Shown here: positions 45,059-56,084 of the stretch, piece after piece
How the letters are laid out: every line of letters begins with the position of its first letter
Position numbering within the stretch: position 1 is the stretch's first letter
From: Zasmidium citrigriseum
Taxonomy: Eukaryota > Ascomycota > Dothideomycetes > Mycosphaerellales > Mycosphaerellaceae
Reading direction: 5' to 3'
Length of the DNA stretch: 64,000 nt
Assembly: GCA_002786025.1 (NCBI GenBank)
Contig: NHNW01000001.1
Span: 1,364,001 to 1,428,000 of the forward strand
Notes under the pieces: model-generated
Told to the model about the DNA's origin: nothing
Databases searched by the model: none
What the model saw: the letters and a program-made list of their open reading frames with translations, nothing else
Position numbers and translations under genes: made by a program

Positions 45059-45535
45059 TGGATTACAGGATGATGAGGGTCATCGTGAGAATGTGAGAAA
45101 TGAGCCGCGACTGAGACGAGAGGCTAGAGCTGCTCCAGGATCGACGGATAGGGATTGATTGATTGATGGGGAAAGGAAAGATGCAGTCTTTTCCAGGCTC
45201 AAGTTGGGTACCGATGCGCCCTCCCTGCAGGTGTGAATGGAATCAAAAGAGCAGTTTCCTGACAGTGTCACTGCTGGTCGGTCGGATAGGGCTCCTCCCC
45301 AAGTGAAGACGTTCCTTCCCAAAGTGCTCGCTCACTTCTAAGGAAAGCGTGGCACGTGCCGAGCTAGCCGCATCGACCTTCAAACGAGACAACAACTTCC
45401 AAACTTCACCACCGCTTCCAAGTTGGGCATAAACACCACACTCGCTTCAGGCCGAACTACACTCGCTTTGACCCTTCCACTCGCGCAATCGAACGCCTCT
45501 GCGACGTGACCCTGCCCGGGCGACTACAGGAAGCC
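45059..45535. other. Intergenic region upstream of the secreted Cys-rich gene
   Basis: No gene. It would contain the POP4 terminator and the promoter of the gene at 45536; no specific site recognised. Confidence 0.5.
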
Positions 45536-47087
45536 ATGCACCTCCTCCGTCTCTTTGCCTGTGCGGCGCTCAATGCGCTGGCTCTGGCGGACGACTCGCT
45601 AGCTTCGTCAACCTCACAAGAACTCGTCGCTCGCCAGATCCCGGCCCCGCAGATCAATGTGTACTGCATCACGCTTGACACCAAGGCCCCGGCCGGAGAT
45701 TTCAACTACAGTGAGTCGATCCAGACAAGCCAGCTAGCATCTTCTCCCACTGACATGCCTCAGCCTTCGACGACACCTGCAATGAACTCTACACCAACGA
45801 CGTGCAGCTTCCGGTTGGTGAGCAAGTCACCCACGAGACCTGCTTCGATGACTACTGCATAACCACCTTACTTGTCTACAAATGCGGCAAGCCTGGTACA
45901 TCTAGCTCCATCGACTACGACTCCTGTAGGACGCTTCTCGGATTGCCATGGAACCGCGGGGGCTGCTCGAGCGGCGGCTATGTTGGTAGCTCGGCACCTG
46001 GGGCATGCTGGACTGCCCTGTCCATCGCTACGCCAAAATCGTCCAACGATCGCCTTCCAGCGGTTCCAAAGCAGGCCTGGTCTAACGGAGTGTTTCAAAG
46101 GAAGAGACAAGCCCCTGGATCTGGGGTGACTGCTTGTGTGCAACCTGACTGGCTGTATGGAGTTTCGTACGATCAGGTGTTTCAAGGTGCGAGTCCTGCA
46201 GATCCACATACAGAGATCGAGACTGACGATACTAGATGCGGCTGACTTCTGTCACAACATGGAGCAAGATGGCATCACCCTAACAACCGGGGAGAGCTAT
46301 TGGTCGGACAATAAATACTGCGACGACGCCACCTGGTCAGTGCCCTTTTTACAACATCTAGAGCCGCAAAGCTGATTCTCAACAGTCTCAACTTCTACGT
46401 CAACTTCTATTGCGTCGCACCAGGTGGCGGACCTGCATACGCGAATGTGACCTACGAAGGCTGCCTTCGATTCGTTCTATTTCCATGGTGGGGCCCTGAC
46501 TTCATCACTGAGCAAGGACCCTGTTCCTCCTCCCAAGGAGCCTGGGTCAAGGTGCGTGCATCCGTTCTTGCTACAATTCGTCGCTAACAAGACCGTAGGG
46601 CGGCTGGGTTACCGAACGCGACCCTGCGCCATGCTGGAACTTCACCACCCTTGTCACGGCTCCTTTGGGCGCACGCAATGCTCTACCGGCACCCGATGAC
46701 TTCACCCTTCATCAAAATGAGGTCGCTCCGCCACCGCCAGCCCCAGCTACAAACTCACTGCGCCGCCAGGCCGAGGAAGCCGGCATCGTATGCTCTCCAG
46801 AGACTTTCGAAGGCATGTTCTTCGCCTTTTGTCAGCTCTACGAATACTGCCCCTTCCTCAACGACGAGACCTTCAACCTCACCCAATCATACGAGATCCT
46901 CGGGCAGAACGTGACCCTGTCGGTCGCGCACACCGGTGCCTGCATCAAAAGCGACAAGCCTGGCCCCAATACGTGCGTTGCGGCAATGAATGAGGCGCTC
47001 GATAGGGTGTGCCAAGGAGAGGATATGGGAGGTGATCAGGGCATCGAGGTTGACCAGTGCTGGGAATTCTCGATTGACGTGGAGTGA
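45536..47087 (+). CDS. Secreted cysteine-rich protein of unknown function
   Basis: Five exons: 45536-45710, 45764-46186, 46236-46335, 46386-46551 and 46599-47087, with four introns of 47-53 bp and consistent phases; 450 residues. An N-terminal signal peptide (MHLLRLFACAALNALALA) is followed by many cysteines spread through the chain, for example in CFDDYC, CGKPG, CSSGG, CLNFY and CSSSQG, suggesting a disulfide-bonded extracellular protein. A KRQ site near residue 185 and an RRQ site near residue 340 could be Kex2-type cleavage points. A Pro/Ala-rich spacer (PPPPAPA) precedes the C-terminal Cys-rich part. No enzyme motif recognised. Extracellular role, perhaps at the cell wall or host interface, is inferred from signal peptide and cysteines only. 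Confidence 0.82.
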
Positions 47088-47196
47088 AGCGACACAGTAT
47101 GGTCAATGTGCTGGATGCAAATGAAGCAAGCAGCATGCGAATGTGGATACGATAATTCAAGACTGGCTTAGAAGGTCATACCAATACTACTGAAGT

Positions 47197-48973
47197 CTAG
47201 AGACCTTCATCATCCTCCTCATCTTCTTCCTCATCATCATCCATATCGTCCATATCCCCACCAAAAGCCATCAATTGTTCACCTTTGGCTTCTGTGCCCG
47301 CCTCAACGACAAAGTGCGGCGCGACCTCACAATCCGTCAACCGCGTCCGATCCTCCTCGTCATCGACAGGCTTCTTGCCCTTCTTCTTGGAACCCTCAAC
47401 AGGCTCTGCCGGTTGTTCCACCGGCGCAGGTGCAGGCTTCAGCCCTTCTATCCTAGCTCTCCGTCCAATCGTGCATCCTGTTAACTGCACACCATCGCCC
47501 ACGACAACACCATCCATGAGTAGACATCGAGTGAGGCGCACGTTGTTTCCAATCTCGCAGTTCGCGCCAATGACGCTCTCCTTGATGATCGTCCTCGTTC
47601 CTAGAGTGACGTTCTCTGCGACGAGACTGTCCTCTTGGCTGACTCGCGACTGTAGTCCGATCTTTGCACTGGGGTGGATCTTGTGCTCGTGGGCTAGGGT
47701 TGATGAACTTGGGGGTTGTTTGGCGAGGTAGAGGGATATGGCTAGGAGGCTGGCTGTTGTGTCTACTCGCCGGATTAAGGGATGATCGGACGTGGGTTTC
47801 GATGTGGGCGGACTGGGCTGGATGTATGCGAGGATCGAGGGGATTTGGAGTGGTACCTTGGCGGCTTGGAGTGCGGCGTTGCCCACACGGCTGGCGAAGG
47901 TTGTGGATGTTGGGGATTGTACTGGTCGGGAGATTTTGGTGCTGGAGAGTTGAGAAGCGTCGATGGTGTCGTCGTCATCATTCAAATGCCCGCTTTCGGC
48001 CAGGTCTTCTTCGGTATTGGAGGTCTGACCCAGGACAGCGTCCAGGCCGAGTTTCTCTCCAAGGCCTTCTTGCCATTGCGCCTTTGCCCACCAGCCCATG
48101 ACGTCTTCGCTGATTGAGTCGAACTTCTCGTTCTTGATGGCGTAGTCTTTGACCCATTTAGGCAGGATGTAAACGTGTGCGTCGCGGTGCTTCGTCTTCA
48201 TTCGAACTCGGCCGTATTTATGAGTCAATCGAGTGCGGATCCTGAAAATGCCTTTGTCTTCCTCGACTTTGTCGTTGACGGTATCGGTAGGCATGGACAT
48301 TACGACGGTCTCGATTTGAGGTCGTAGAGAGCCCTGTGGCGGCGGAACTGGGGATGATGTGAGTGGTGTGGTGGCGATGAAGTCTGTTTCTTCTTTCTTC
48401 TGGCTGATGCCCTCCAGGCCGTGTGTTGGGTAGTATACACCGAGGCCGCCTTTCCGTTTGGAGCCCTTGCTGGAGACAGACAGCGGATTGAGACTCATCC
48501 ATTGCTGGAGGATGCTGGTTCCGGGAAGTTCTGATACGAGATCGCAGGGTAGGATGACGAAGTCTGAGGTGATGGCCTTTTGCACCTCTGGCGCGCGAAG
48601 CAACTCCCCAGTGCCGCTGGTCTGTGTAAGATCTCGAGGGGCGAGGACTTCCGGCTTCGGATTGGGAAGCGATGTGAGGGATGGATTCGTTTTTAATGCG
48701 GCTTCCAAGGCGTCTTTTGATTCTGGCGGAGTAATTAAGGTGATGTCTTGACATTGTTAGCGGAAAACCTTGATGTGAGATAGTCGCATGCATACCATTT
48801 ATTCCCATCCGATAGCACCAATCCAAGGGATACCAGACCATGGGGCGATTCGCGATGGGGATCAGAGCTTTGGAGAACTCGCTCGGATTGGAGGCGAAGA
48901 TGCTGAGCGACGCACCAGGGCCACAGAGGATGAAGGCTTGCAGCCCCGGCGAGGGAACCGTTGCGTGAGGCAT
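47197..48973 (-). CDS. GCD1: Translation initiation factor eIF2B subunit gamma
   Basis: Two exons, 48973-48796 and 48746-47197, giving 575 residues. The N-terminal nucleotidyltransferase-like domain opens GLQAFILCGPGASL and has SKALIPIANRPMVWYPLDWC. SDFVILPCDLVSELPG is the characteristic eIF2B-gamma/epsilon motif. The C-terminal third has left-handed beta-helix hexapeptide repeats (SVIGANCEIGNNVRLTRCLLMDGVVVGDGVQLTGCTIG), then a Glu/Asp-only tail. eIF2B is the guanine nucleotide exchange factor for eIF2 and a target of the integrated stress response. The poly-acidic tail and the Ser/Pro-rich insert between the domains are the only unusual parts. Confidence 0.93.
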
Positions 48974-49266
48974 CTTGGATAATTTTGGTTGGAATGTTCA
49001 GATTGTCGCTGCTCTTCAAGCAGGTTGCTATTTCCACGCAAGAGTCATATCTGAGCAACCGCGCGAGTCATGAAATCTCCGCAATCTCAAGGTTTCCAAG
49101 GTTGGCGCTAGGCCATGATCCCTGTCTGTCAACTTTGGCGAGGCTGGAGCTGCACCAGCCACTGCCAGCCAGCTGTTGATCCCAAACAATCAACAACCTC
49201 GCGACTCTACACTCTCCCTTCTCCGACCTGCTTTCCCTGTCGCCCATGTAGTCGCCTGCATTCGCC

Positions 49267-50780
49267 ATGTCGTACGACCGCACGTACCGCAAGACCACCA
49301 CCACCACGCGAAATGCCCGCCGTCCACGTTATGCGCCTCCTCCCCCACCAGGCCCTGGCGCCCACAATCGACAGCACTCGGTGCTGGGATACTGGGTGCC
49401 ACTGATCACGATTGGAACAGTTGCTGTGGGAGGACTCGCTGCCTGGGTCTGGTCGGAACGCAGCGACCATGACGAAGATGAATACCCAAACGACAAGCCT
49501 CCTCGCCCGCCGACTGGCATGGGAGGGCCATACCCAACGCAAGGCTCGCAACCATACCCGGGACCACCACCGCCGGGAGTAGTCCCACTGCAAGATGGTA
49601 CCACAATGCCACCGCCAGTGGGAGCTCAGCAGTCCTCCTACCAACAAACGTCGTACCAAGGCGAGGCTTCCAGCTACTACAGTGCCCAGTCGCGCGATGT
49701 TCGCCGGGATGACAACACCTTCATTGGACGCATGACAGGTGCCATAAAGAGGACACCTAGCCCGCAGCAATTCTTCGATTCCGCATCGAAGCAAGTCATG
49801 GGTGGTCTGGCGGCCGCAGGTTCGGCGTTGGGCAGCATTATGGAAGTGGACAGCAATGGAGACCGCGACGAACTCAGGCGACGTGATGACCGAGACGGCT
49901 TCAGTGACCATGAGAGATGGAGCGAAGAAGCCGACGAAAGGCAGAGAATCACAGCTGTGGAGACTGAGAGTGGGAAACGTGCTGAAGCAGCCAAAAGCGC
50001 GAGAGAAGAGAAGGGAAAGGGGAGATCTAAGCGTACTGTTGCGATTGTCGTCAGCTCTGATGTTGATGCTGGTGACGATCTAAACGAAGGAGCTTTCCAC
50101 AATGAGCATGGAGTAAGAAGACCATTTTCGACTTCTTCTGAGCGTTGCTAACGATGCACTAGTCAATCTTGTCCCATCTGCCCGACCAACACGACCCTTC
50201 GCGAACGGATCTCTTCGTTCTTATATACGCCCCAGGATTGAAATCGTTGCCACCTGTGGACTACCAACCTGGCCGTGCACCCTCTGCCATGGGCTCATCG
50301 TACTCCGAGATCAACACCCCAGCCCAGACTCCTGGCTCGGAACTTCAATCTATCTCTCCACGAATTGATGCAACGGACATGAACACCAAGCAATTCGACG
50401 TTCTGTACAATCAAGCTCTGTCCCTGGTCTCGCATCCTACCCAGATCCTCCCCTTCACCACGCCAGATGGATACGTGCACATTCTGCGCCATCTCGCTCC
50501 TCAGCTCGTCTACATCAGCGACACTCTTAGTGGTCGTGAGGGCGAAACAGTCGGCGCTTTGAAGGGCTGGGTCGGCCACACGGTTCTCGTTGTAGGAGAC
50601 GAGGGTCACGGCGGCCTTGCAGACACAGAGACCGAGACTGAAGACGAGCGCGGCGAGAAGAGGGAGAAGAGAAGATGGTGGGAGCACTCGAGCTTCGTTG
50701 GATTGGGCAAGGAAGTTGACGTTGTGGATGCTGCCCGCGTCGGCGACGATTGGGGGAGGAGGGTGACTGGAAGAGAATAA
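49267..50780 (+). CDS. Single-pass membrane protein of unknown function
   Basis: Two exons, 49267-50112 and 50163-50780; 487 residues. A basic, Thr/Pro-rich N-terminus precedes one transmembrane segment (VPLITIGTVAVGGLAAWVW, about residues 43-62). A Pro/Gly/Gln-rich linker and a charged Arg/Glu-rich stretch lead to a compact C-terminal domain starting at DLFVLIYAPGLKSLP and containing TPDGYVHILRHLAPQLVYISDTLSG and GWVGHTVLVVGDEGHGG. That C-terminal domain looks folded and may be Rossmann-like. The topology recalls peroxisomal or mitochondrial outer-membrane anchors such as Pex22, but I cannot support that assignment. The intron (GTAAGA...CACTAG) has a good CTAAC branch. Confidence 0.75.
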
Positions 50781-51029
50781 GCGAAAGATTGCTTCAACTT
50801 GGAGTTTTTGTCGATAATTTGATTGATATCCCGTGAAACGAGAACGAGTTGTATGCCCCCAGAATATAGAATATCTCGCAGTACCTTAGGATTGAGGTCG
50901 CCATGCCAAGCCGAGTCGAGTCACCTCAGCCTCCTCAGTTCACGACCTCTAGCAATCAACTTTCCTTTCCTCGTTCCTGTCGTCTTATTTCTTCGCTCAA
51001 TCTTCTCTTTCTCCATCTAATTCCAGAGT

Positions 51030-51562
51030 ATGTCCACTTCAAACCCCCAAGTCCGCGTCGGCGTCGGCGTCTTCATCCTCGAATCCAACACAACCGATCC
51101 AAAGAACCCTCGCTTCCTGATCGGAAAACGCAAAGTAAATACACCACCAACACAACACCCCTCCCTCTTTCAACCATAAAACTCACAAACAACTAGGGCG
51201 CCCACGGCGCCGGCACCCACGCCCTCCCCGGCGGGCACCTCGAATACAGCGAGACCTTCTCCCAATGCGCCACCCGGGAAGTCCTCGAAGAAACCGGTCT
51301 CCAAGTCAAAAACGTTAAATTTTTAACTGCGACGAACGATTTCATGGAAGCGGAGGGACGGCATTATGTTACGGTCTTCATGGTTTGTGAGAGAGTTGAT
51401 TCGGAAAGTGAGGCGGAGGTGCTGGAGAGGGAGAAGTGTGAGGGTTGGGAGTGGTGGGATTGGGGTGAACTGGTCGGGAGAGTTGGAAGGGGTGGAGAGG
51501 GGGTGTTTTTACCGTTGGTGGATTTGGTTAGACAACGGGAGGGGGTTGTGCCGAGTTTGTAG
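51030..51562 (+). CDS. NUDIX hydrolase, NUDT15/MTH2-like
   Basis: Two exons, 51030-51134 and 51197-51562, giving 156 residues. The N-terminal strand VRVGVGVFILES is followed by LIGKRK (end of exon 1) and GAHGAGTHALPGGHLEY. The Nudix box is complete, GGHLEYSETFSQCATREVLEETGL, fitting GX5EX7REUXEEXGU. The GAHGAG...PGGHLE region resembles NUDT15-type nucleotide diphosphatases that clear oxidised or modified nucleotides. Codons in exon 2 shift from C-ending to G/T-ending after about 51340. It converges with ARC40, only 45 bp separating the stop codons. Confidence 0.92.
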
Positions 51563-51607
51563 TGGTTGAGGTTTGAAAGCGTTATGGTTCGTTATGGGGT
51601 TTTACTA

Positions 51608-52714
51608 CTACAAGTTCCAAACCACGACTCTGCCGTCTACGCCTCCTGTGCTGATCTTGCTCACCTGGCCGGTCCCGCCTCCCTGGTAAGCACGCACGGT
51701 GTTGATGGAGTTCTGGTGGACTGTTCGCAGCTTAGTGTCGTCTACGCCTCCGCTACGGCCCTTCAAGTCCATCGATCTGAACATGTTGAGTGCGCTTTCT
51801 TCCCTTGCTGCGCCAGCTCCTGGACCTGCGCTGGCTTTCTCGAGAGATCCGATGAATTGCCAGCCAGAGACGGATCCTCCGAAGCGGTAGACCTCGCAGT
51901 CGTAGCCGGCACAGACAATCTCGGATTCGGAGACCCAGAGCAAGTCGGCGAATGGAAGCATCTGGGTGGAGATGGAGATTACGGCTTGTGGTGGCTGTTC
52001 TGGTGCTGAAGGGTAGACAACCGTGATGCTACTGTCGTGGGCGGTAAAAGCCAGAGCATTTCCAGAAGGCGAAAAGGCGACACTGTGGACCCACCCAGCC
52101 GTAGCATTCAAGTACTCGCCGCAGACTGTGTTGAATGGCAACCTCTCTCCCCAAGCAGATGGCTCCGGTCGTTCATCGGTGCCCTTGATGAAGGAGGATA
52201 GCACGCGAGCATGTCCATCGGTGCTTCCAGCAGCCAGAAGAACACCATTCGGATGCCATGCAACACTGGTAACGGTGCTGCGCAGCGGCTTCTTCAAGTG
52301 CTTTGACACCCACCAGTCGTTCTCCTCTTCAAAGTAGCAGATGGCAATGATGCGAGCACCACTTCCCACCGCAAACTTGCTCTCACTCGGGCTCCATCTC
52401 ACGCAAGTCGCAGCTCTGTTGATTCGCAACAAGACTAAAGTCGGCTTCCACTCGCCAGTCCGGCTAGGCTCCCAGACGTAGGCATTGCGGTCTTGCGAGC
52501 AGGTGACGATGCGGCCGGATCGAGGGGCAATGTCGACGCCGGTGACGAGCTTGTCGTGGCCTCGCAGCTCATCTTGCAGGCGGAATGCGCCGCCGTTGGA
52601 GCCGTACAGCTCGACGTTGTTGTCTTTGGTGACGGCGAGGGTGCTGCGGTCGGCGGAGAAGGAGTGGTCGCTGATGGGGGCGTGGAAGAGGTGGTGCACT
52701 TGTGGAGCGGCCAT
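51608..52714 (-). CDS. ARC40: Actin-related protein 2/3 complex subunit 1 (ARPC1), WD40
   Basis: Single exon, 368 residues, a seven-bladed WD40 protein. The blades include NNVELYG, GHDKLVTGVDIAPRSGRIVTCSQDRNAYVWE, NRAATCVRWSPSESKFAVGSGARIIAICYFEEENDWWVSKHLKKP, RSTVTSVAWHPNGVLLAAGSTDGHARVLSSFIKG, and a final INTVRAYQGG...GVDGRVVVWNL. The EEENDWWVSKH segment is specific to ARPC1. It nucleates branched actin at endocytic patches and growing tips as part of the Arp2/3 complex. Length is standard. Confidence 0.96.
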   Translation of the reverse strand: MAAPQVHHLFHAPISDHSFSADRSTLAVTKDNNVELYGSNGGAFRLQDELRGHDKLVTGVDIAPRSGRIVTCSQDRNAYVWEPSRTGEWKPTLVLLRINRAATCVRWSPSESKFAVGSGARIIAICYFEEENDWWVSKHLKKPLRSTVTSVAWHPNGVLLAAGSTDGHARVLSSFIKGTDERPEPSAWGERLPFNTVCGEYLNATAGWVHSVAFSPSGNALAFTAHDSSITVVYPSAPEQPPQAVISISTQMLPFADLLWVSESEIVCAGYDCEVYRFGGSVSGWQFIGSLEKASAGPGAGAAREESALNMFRSMDLKGRSGGVDDTKLRTVHQNSINTVRAYQGGGTGQVSKISTGGVDGRVVVWNL

Positions 52715-52935
52715 GGCGATAGACAGGAGGGGTGGTCTCTCTACTGTCGGTGCCAGTCAATGTCGTTGTAGAGGTGGAAGTGCAGCAGCCTACGAAGGCA
52801 GTCGTCACTGCTTGATGCTCGCGGCTTGGCAACGGCGGAAAGCTTCCATCTGCAGCCAAAGTTCAATCTTCAGATCTTCGACATTCAACTTTCCTCCAAA
52901 CACATCCACTCACAACCTCAAGACCACCACAAACC

Positions 52936-53556
52936 ATGGCCGTCGCAACCCAACAAGCACGCGTCCCGCCCAGCCAATCCCTCTACATCCAAAACCTGCC
53001 CGAAAAACTCCAGAAACACGACCTCAAACGCAACCTCTACATGCTCCTCTCCACCTACGGGCCCGTCCTCGACATCACCGCCCTCAAAACCGCCAAAATG
53101 CGCGGCCAAGCCCACGTGCTCTTCCGCGACGTCCAAAGCGCCACGCAAGCCATGCGACACTGCCAAGGTTTCGACTTCTTCGGACGCGAACTGCGGATTT
53201 CGTACGCGAAATCGCGGTCCAAGACTTTGGCGAAGTTGACGGGGACGTTTGTGGAGGAGAAGAAGGAGGTGGGGAAGGAGGGAGATGGTGCAGCAGCGGC
53301 GGCGGCTGGTGGACAGTCCTCGTTTCCTGCGCCTCCGGGTATGGCGCCTGGTGGGCTTCCTCCGCCGCCTGGTATGCAGGCGAAGGTCAATGGGAATTTG
53401 CAGCCGGCGAGTGCGGGTGCGGAGAATGCGGCGAGTCCGGCGGTTAGTGCGGGGACGAAGAGGCAGAGGGATGAGAGTGATGATGAGGATGGGGAGGCAC
53501 CGATGGAGGAGGATAGTGAGGGTGGAGAGATGGAGATGAGTGATGATGATGATTGA
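52936..53556 (+). CDS. U1A/U2B''-like spliceosomal RRM protein
   Basis: Single exon, 206 residues. The N-terminal RRM has RNP2 LYIQNLPEKL and RNP1 RGQAHVLFRD, with KLQKHDLKRNLYMLLSTYG typical of the U1A/U2B''/SNF group binding U1 or U2 snRNA stem-loops. Only this one RRM is present. It is followed by a Pro/Gly/Ala-rich linker and a Glu/Asp-rich tail instead of the second RRM of animal U1A/U2B''. A single-RRM form is known in yeast Msl1, which is shorter. The coding strand is C-rich to about 53200 and G-rich thereafter, producing long but meaningless antisense frames. Confidence 0.88.
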   Translation: MAVATQQARVPPSQSLYIQNLPEKLQKHDLKRNLYMLLSTYGPVLDITALKTAKMRGQAHVLFRDVQSATQAMRHCQGFDFFGRELRISYAKSRSKTLAKLTGTFVEEKKEVGKEGDGAAAAAAGGQSSFPAPPGMAPGGLPPPPGMQAKVNGNLQPASAGAENAASPAVSAGTKRQRDESDDEDGEAPMEEDSEGGEMEMSDDDD

Positions 53557-53772
53557 GGAGGGAGACCTGTTGTGAGCGTGTCTATCATAGAATGGGCACA
53601 CAGGAGATCACCAAAAGGGCCGGAAAAGGTCATATGGAAGAACGAGACCGAGTCGAGTTGGGGGAGGTTCATGGTCAGAGCTGCAACTGTGCAGCAAGTC
53701 ATTGAAGACAGTAGGTATGACCAAATGCTGCATGATACGATTGATCTCTAACTTATTCAAAGCGCTCCGCCA

Positions 53773-54510
53773 CTAAGCTGCTACGGTGCCGAGTCTCGTT
53801 GCGAGCGGGAGGGGCACATCCAATCCAACACTGGCCCCAATCGTCCCAAGCCAGAGCATCAAATACTCCTCTGGCCTCACCTCCCTCTCCCCAAGCACAG
53901 GCTCCATCGCTTCCTTCGTCCGGCATGGATGAACGAAGTAAGCTGGCATACCAGTCACTGGATGGTCGGTCAAGCTTAGTGCGCCCATATGTCCGACCGC
54001 TTGCATGGAAGCCTTGTGAGGATCAGGCACGAGCATTCGGTATAGCTCCTCGATCGAAGGCGGCCGTCCAGTCAACGTGCTTTTGACCGTGAGGTAGAGA
54101 ACAGGAACTTGATACGACGGCGAATGCACAACATCGTACATCACCACCGCGCCGTCCCTGGCAGGTGCATTTAATGCTTCTTCGTCGTCTTCTTCCTCAA
54201 AATCTTCATCTGCTTGTGGTGTCTCAGTGATGGCTGAGAGTCGCTTTGTGATTCGCAGAAATTCGGTATCGTGCTGGTTTTCACGGTTAGTATTGGCAGA
54301 CTGGGATGTCGATCGACTTGCCTGTTGCAGCAACTTGACTTCATCCCAGTCGCATCTCTCGCTCAGCTGCTGCCATTCTTTGTGAACGATTTCGAGGCCC
54401 TTGGTGAGTTTGTCGGATGAGATGGACATTGCTTCATCGTGATGTCTGTTGTATGATGAAGGTGGTGAATCAGATTCGCGATTCAAGCTTGAGAGAGGGG
54501 CTGTCATCAC
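53773..54510 (-). CDS. ATG10: Autophagy E2-like conjugating enzyme ATG10
   Basis: A frame of 245 residues. The C-terminal half is E2-like: SYQVPVLYLTVKSTLTGRPPSIEELYRMLVP, HMGALSLTDHPVTGMPAYFVHPCRTKEAM with the catalytic Cys in HPCRT, and a last helix EYLMLWLGTIGASVGLDVPL. ATG10 joins ATG12 to ATG5 during autophagosome formation. An acidic insert lies near residues 100-115. The N-terminus is uncertain: the usual FPxLTxEEF segment is missing. An AG at about 54456 preceded by pyrimidines could be an acceptor for an unseen first exon, or translation may start at 54429 (MSISSDK). Confidence 0.88.
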   Translation of the reverse strand: MMTAPLSSLNRESDSPPSSYNRHHDEAMSISSDKLTKGLEIVHKEWQQLSERCDWDEVKLLQQASRSTSQSANTNRENQHDTEFLRITKRLSAITETPQADEDFEEEDDEEALNAPARDGAVVMYDVVHSPSYQVPVLYLTVKSTLTGRPPSIEELYRMLVPDPHKASMQAVGHMGALSLTDHPVTGMPAYFVHPCRTKEAMEPVLGEREVRPEEYLMLWLGTIGASVGLDVPLPLATRLGTVAA

Positions 54511-54809
54511 GAGCCTGGCGTCAGGAATTCACGTGCGTACACGTCGATACAATGTAACATGAGAACATGGAAGTCGCAGCTTGTGAGAATGCAGCACCAC
54601 GAAGAGACAGAGAGACAACAAAGACTAGGCTGTGAAAAGAACACGAACTCACTTCCAGACAACTGCGAAGACTATCATAGTACTCCAATACATAACCCTT
54701 TTCTCCATCCATGATCCATCCATCAACGCCCAGTAGTCAACGCCCATCAGTAGCATCCCCTTCACCAACACATTCCCAAGAACCCCCATCCTCCAATCTC
54801 CACCATCAT

Positions 54810-55265
54810 CTAACACTCATCAGGATCACAAGTCTCCTGCAAAATCTCCAAACTCGCACAACAAAAACTCGGATAATACTCATCCAAATCATCCGGCTGA
54901 GGCCACCAGCTATCCGGCCAGATTCCTCGCTTGCGAGTTTGCATCTTTTGACTCCAGGCGTTGGCGATTTCGATGAGAGCTGCGCGCTTCTCGGGGTCCG
55001 TTGGGATGGCGGACTCGGGCATGGTGTTGAGTGGGTAGGGGAGGGTGATGTCGGGGGTGACTGGTCCTGGCCCGTAATTGGGGTTTGGGATGGCAGGGAA
55101 GGGGAGTGGGAGCATGCTGGGCTCGGCGAATTCGTTGGTGGAGGTGGAGATTTGGTGCTCGCGGAGGCCTGTGGGGTGGTGGCTCATGCGTGGAGCCGCT
55201 GGGCTGCTTGGATCGGCGGCGAGGGCGGCGCCGATGAGGGCGAGGAGGGTGGTGGTGAACTTCAT
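54810..55265 (-). CDS. Small secreted protein, candidate effector
   Basis: Single exon, 151 residues. Clear signal peptide (MKFTTTLLALIGAALAA). The mature part is rich in Pro and Ser. A dibasic KR site near residue 114 precedes GIWPDSWWPQPDD. All five cysteines sit in the last 20 residues (CCASLEILQETCDPDEC). No family recognised. Size, secretion signal, C-terminal Cys cluster and possible Kex2 processing resemble fungal secreted effectors or small wall proteins, which is an inference. Confidence 0.75.
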   Translation of the reverse strand: MKFTTTLLALIGAALAADPSSPAAPRMSHHPTGLREHQISTSTNEFAEPSMLPLPFPAIPNPNYGPGPVTPDITLPYPLNTMPESAIPTDPEKRAALIEIANAWSQKMQTRKRGIWPDSWWPQPDDLDEYYPSFCCASLEILQETCDPDEC

Positions 55266-56084
55266 TGTGATCGTCTGGTTGTATCTAAGCGAGGCTGTTA
55301 GCGCTGTTGCAGGCGGCTGTCACGAGAAAGGGAGACTTACTTGCTTTGAAGCGTCCTATTAAGATAGCGTGTGTGAATGTGAATGAGATGCAAGGAGAGA
55401 TCTAACTTAGGAGCGCAGATGGCGTAGTATATATAGAGATTTTCAACCTACCGTGAGGCCCTCACTCGAATTTCACGATGTGGATGAAATGATCACATGG
55501 CATGACTCTATCCCCAACGACCCAGCGGTCGTCTATGCTGTGGTGGAGCTTTGTGGATGATTTGAGAACGATCTGTATCGTGGAGATGGGAGCAGCCTGG
55601 GAGCTGGTCAGCAATTTCCGGCTTGCACCTGACCACCCAGCGCCATGGACAGCATTTTGAGCTGTTCTAGGGCCCACACATTCTTTTGCAGGCAGCTGTC
55701 ATTTTGTAGGGCCCTATAGCCGTTCCAAATGTCAACCCTGCGAGTGTGTGTAGTCCTCTGCCCGACCCGACAGAGCTGAATTGGCTGACTGACCACGACC
55801 AGTATGCAAGCCGCCGATGGGGGAAATCGTACGACGGATCGCAGCTTCGCGACTTCGCGGGTCGAATTCCCGATCAAAGCTACGTTCGTAGCTCACTTCA
55901 GGTAAAGCAATGTGCTGATCGGGACAACGCTTCAATCAGCTCGAGGATGCGAAAGACGGCTTGGTCAGCTGAAATGGGCCCACCAAGCGTCCGTTGGAAG
56001 GAAGAGAGCAGGTCGTATATAACCAAATCGCGGTTTCGCGAACATTGACGGAAGCTTGCAATGTGTTGAAGGAACCTCTGAAGG
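55266..56084. other. Divergent intergenic region
   Basis: Promoters of the small secreted gene (left) and the second sulfotransferase-like gene (right). Small frames without domains. Nothing else seen. Confidence 0.5.

Noticed and set aside
52485..53447. 320-codon plus-strand frame
   Set aside because: Spans antisense ARPC1, the intergenic region and the +1 frame of the RRM gene. It stays open because of the strong C/G skew.
52918..53601. 227-codon minus-strand Arg/His-rich frame
   Set aside because: Antisense to the RRM gene and a product of its skewed codon usage.
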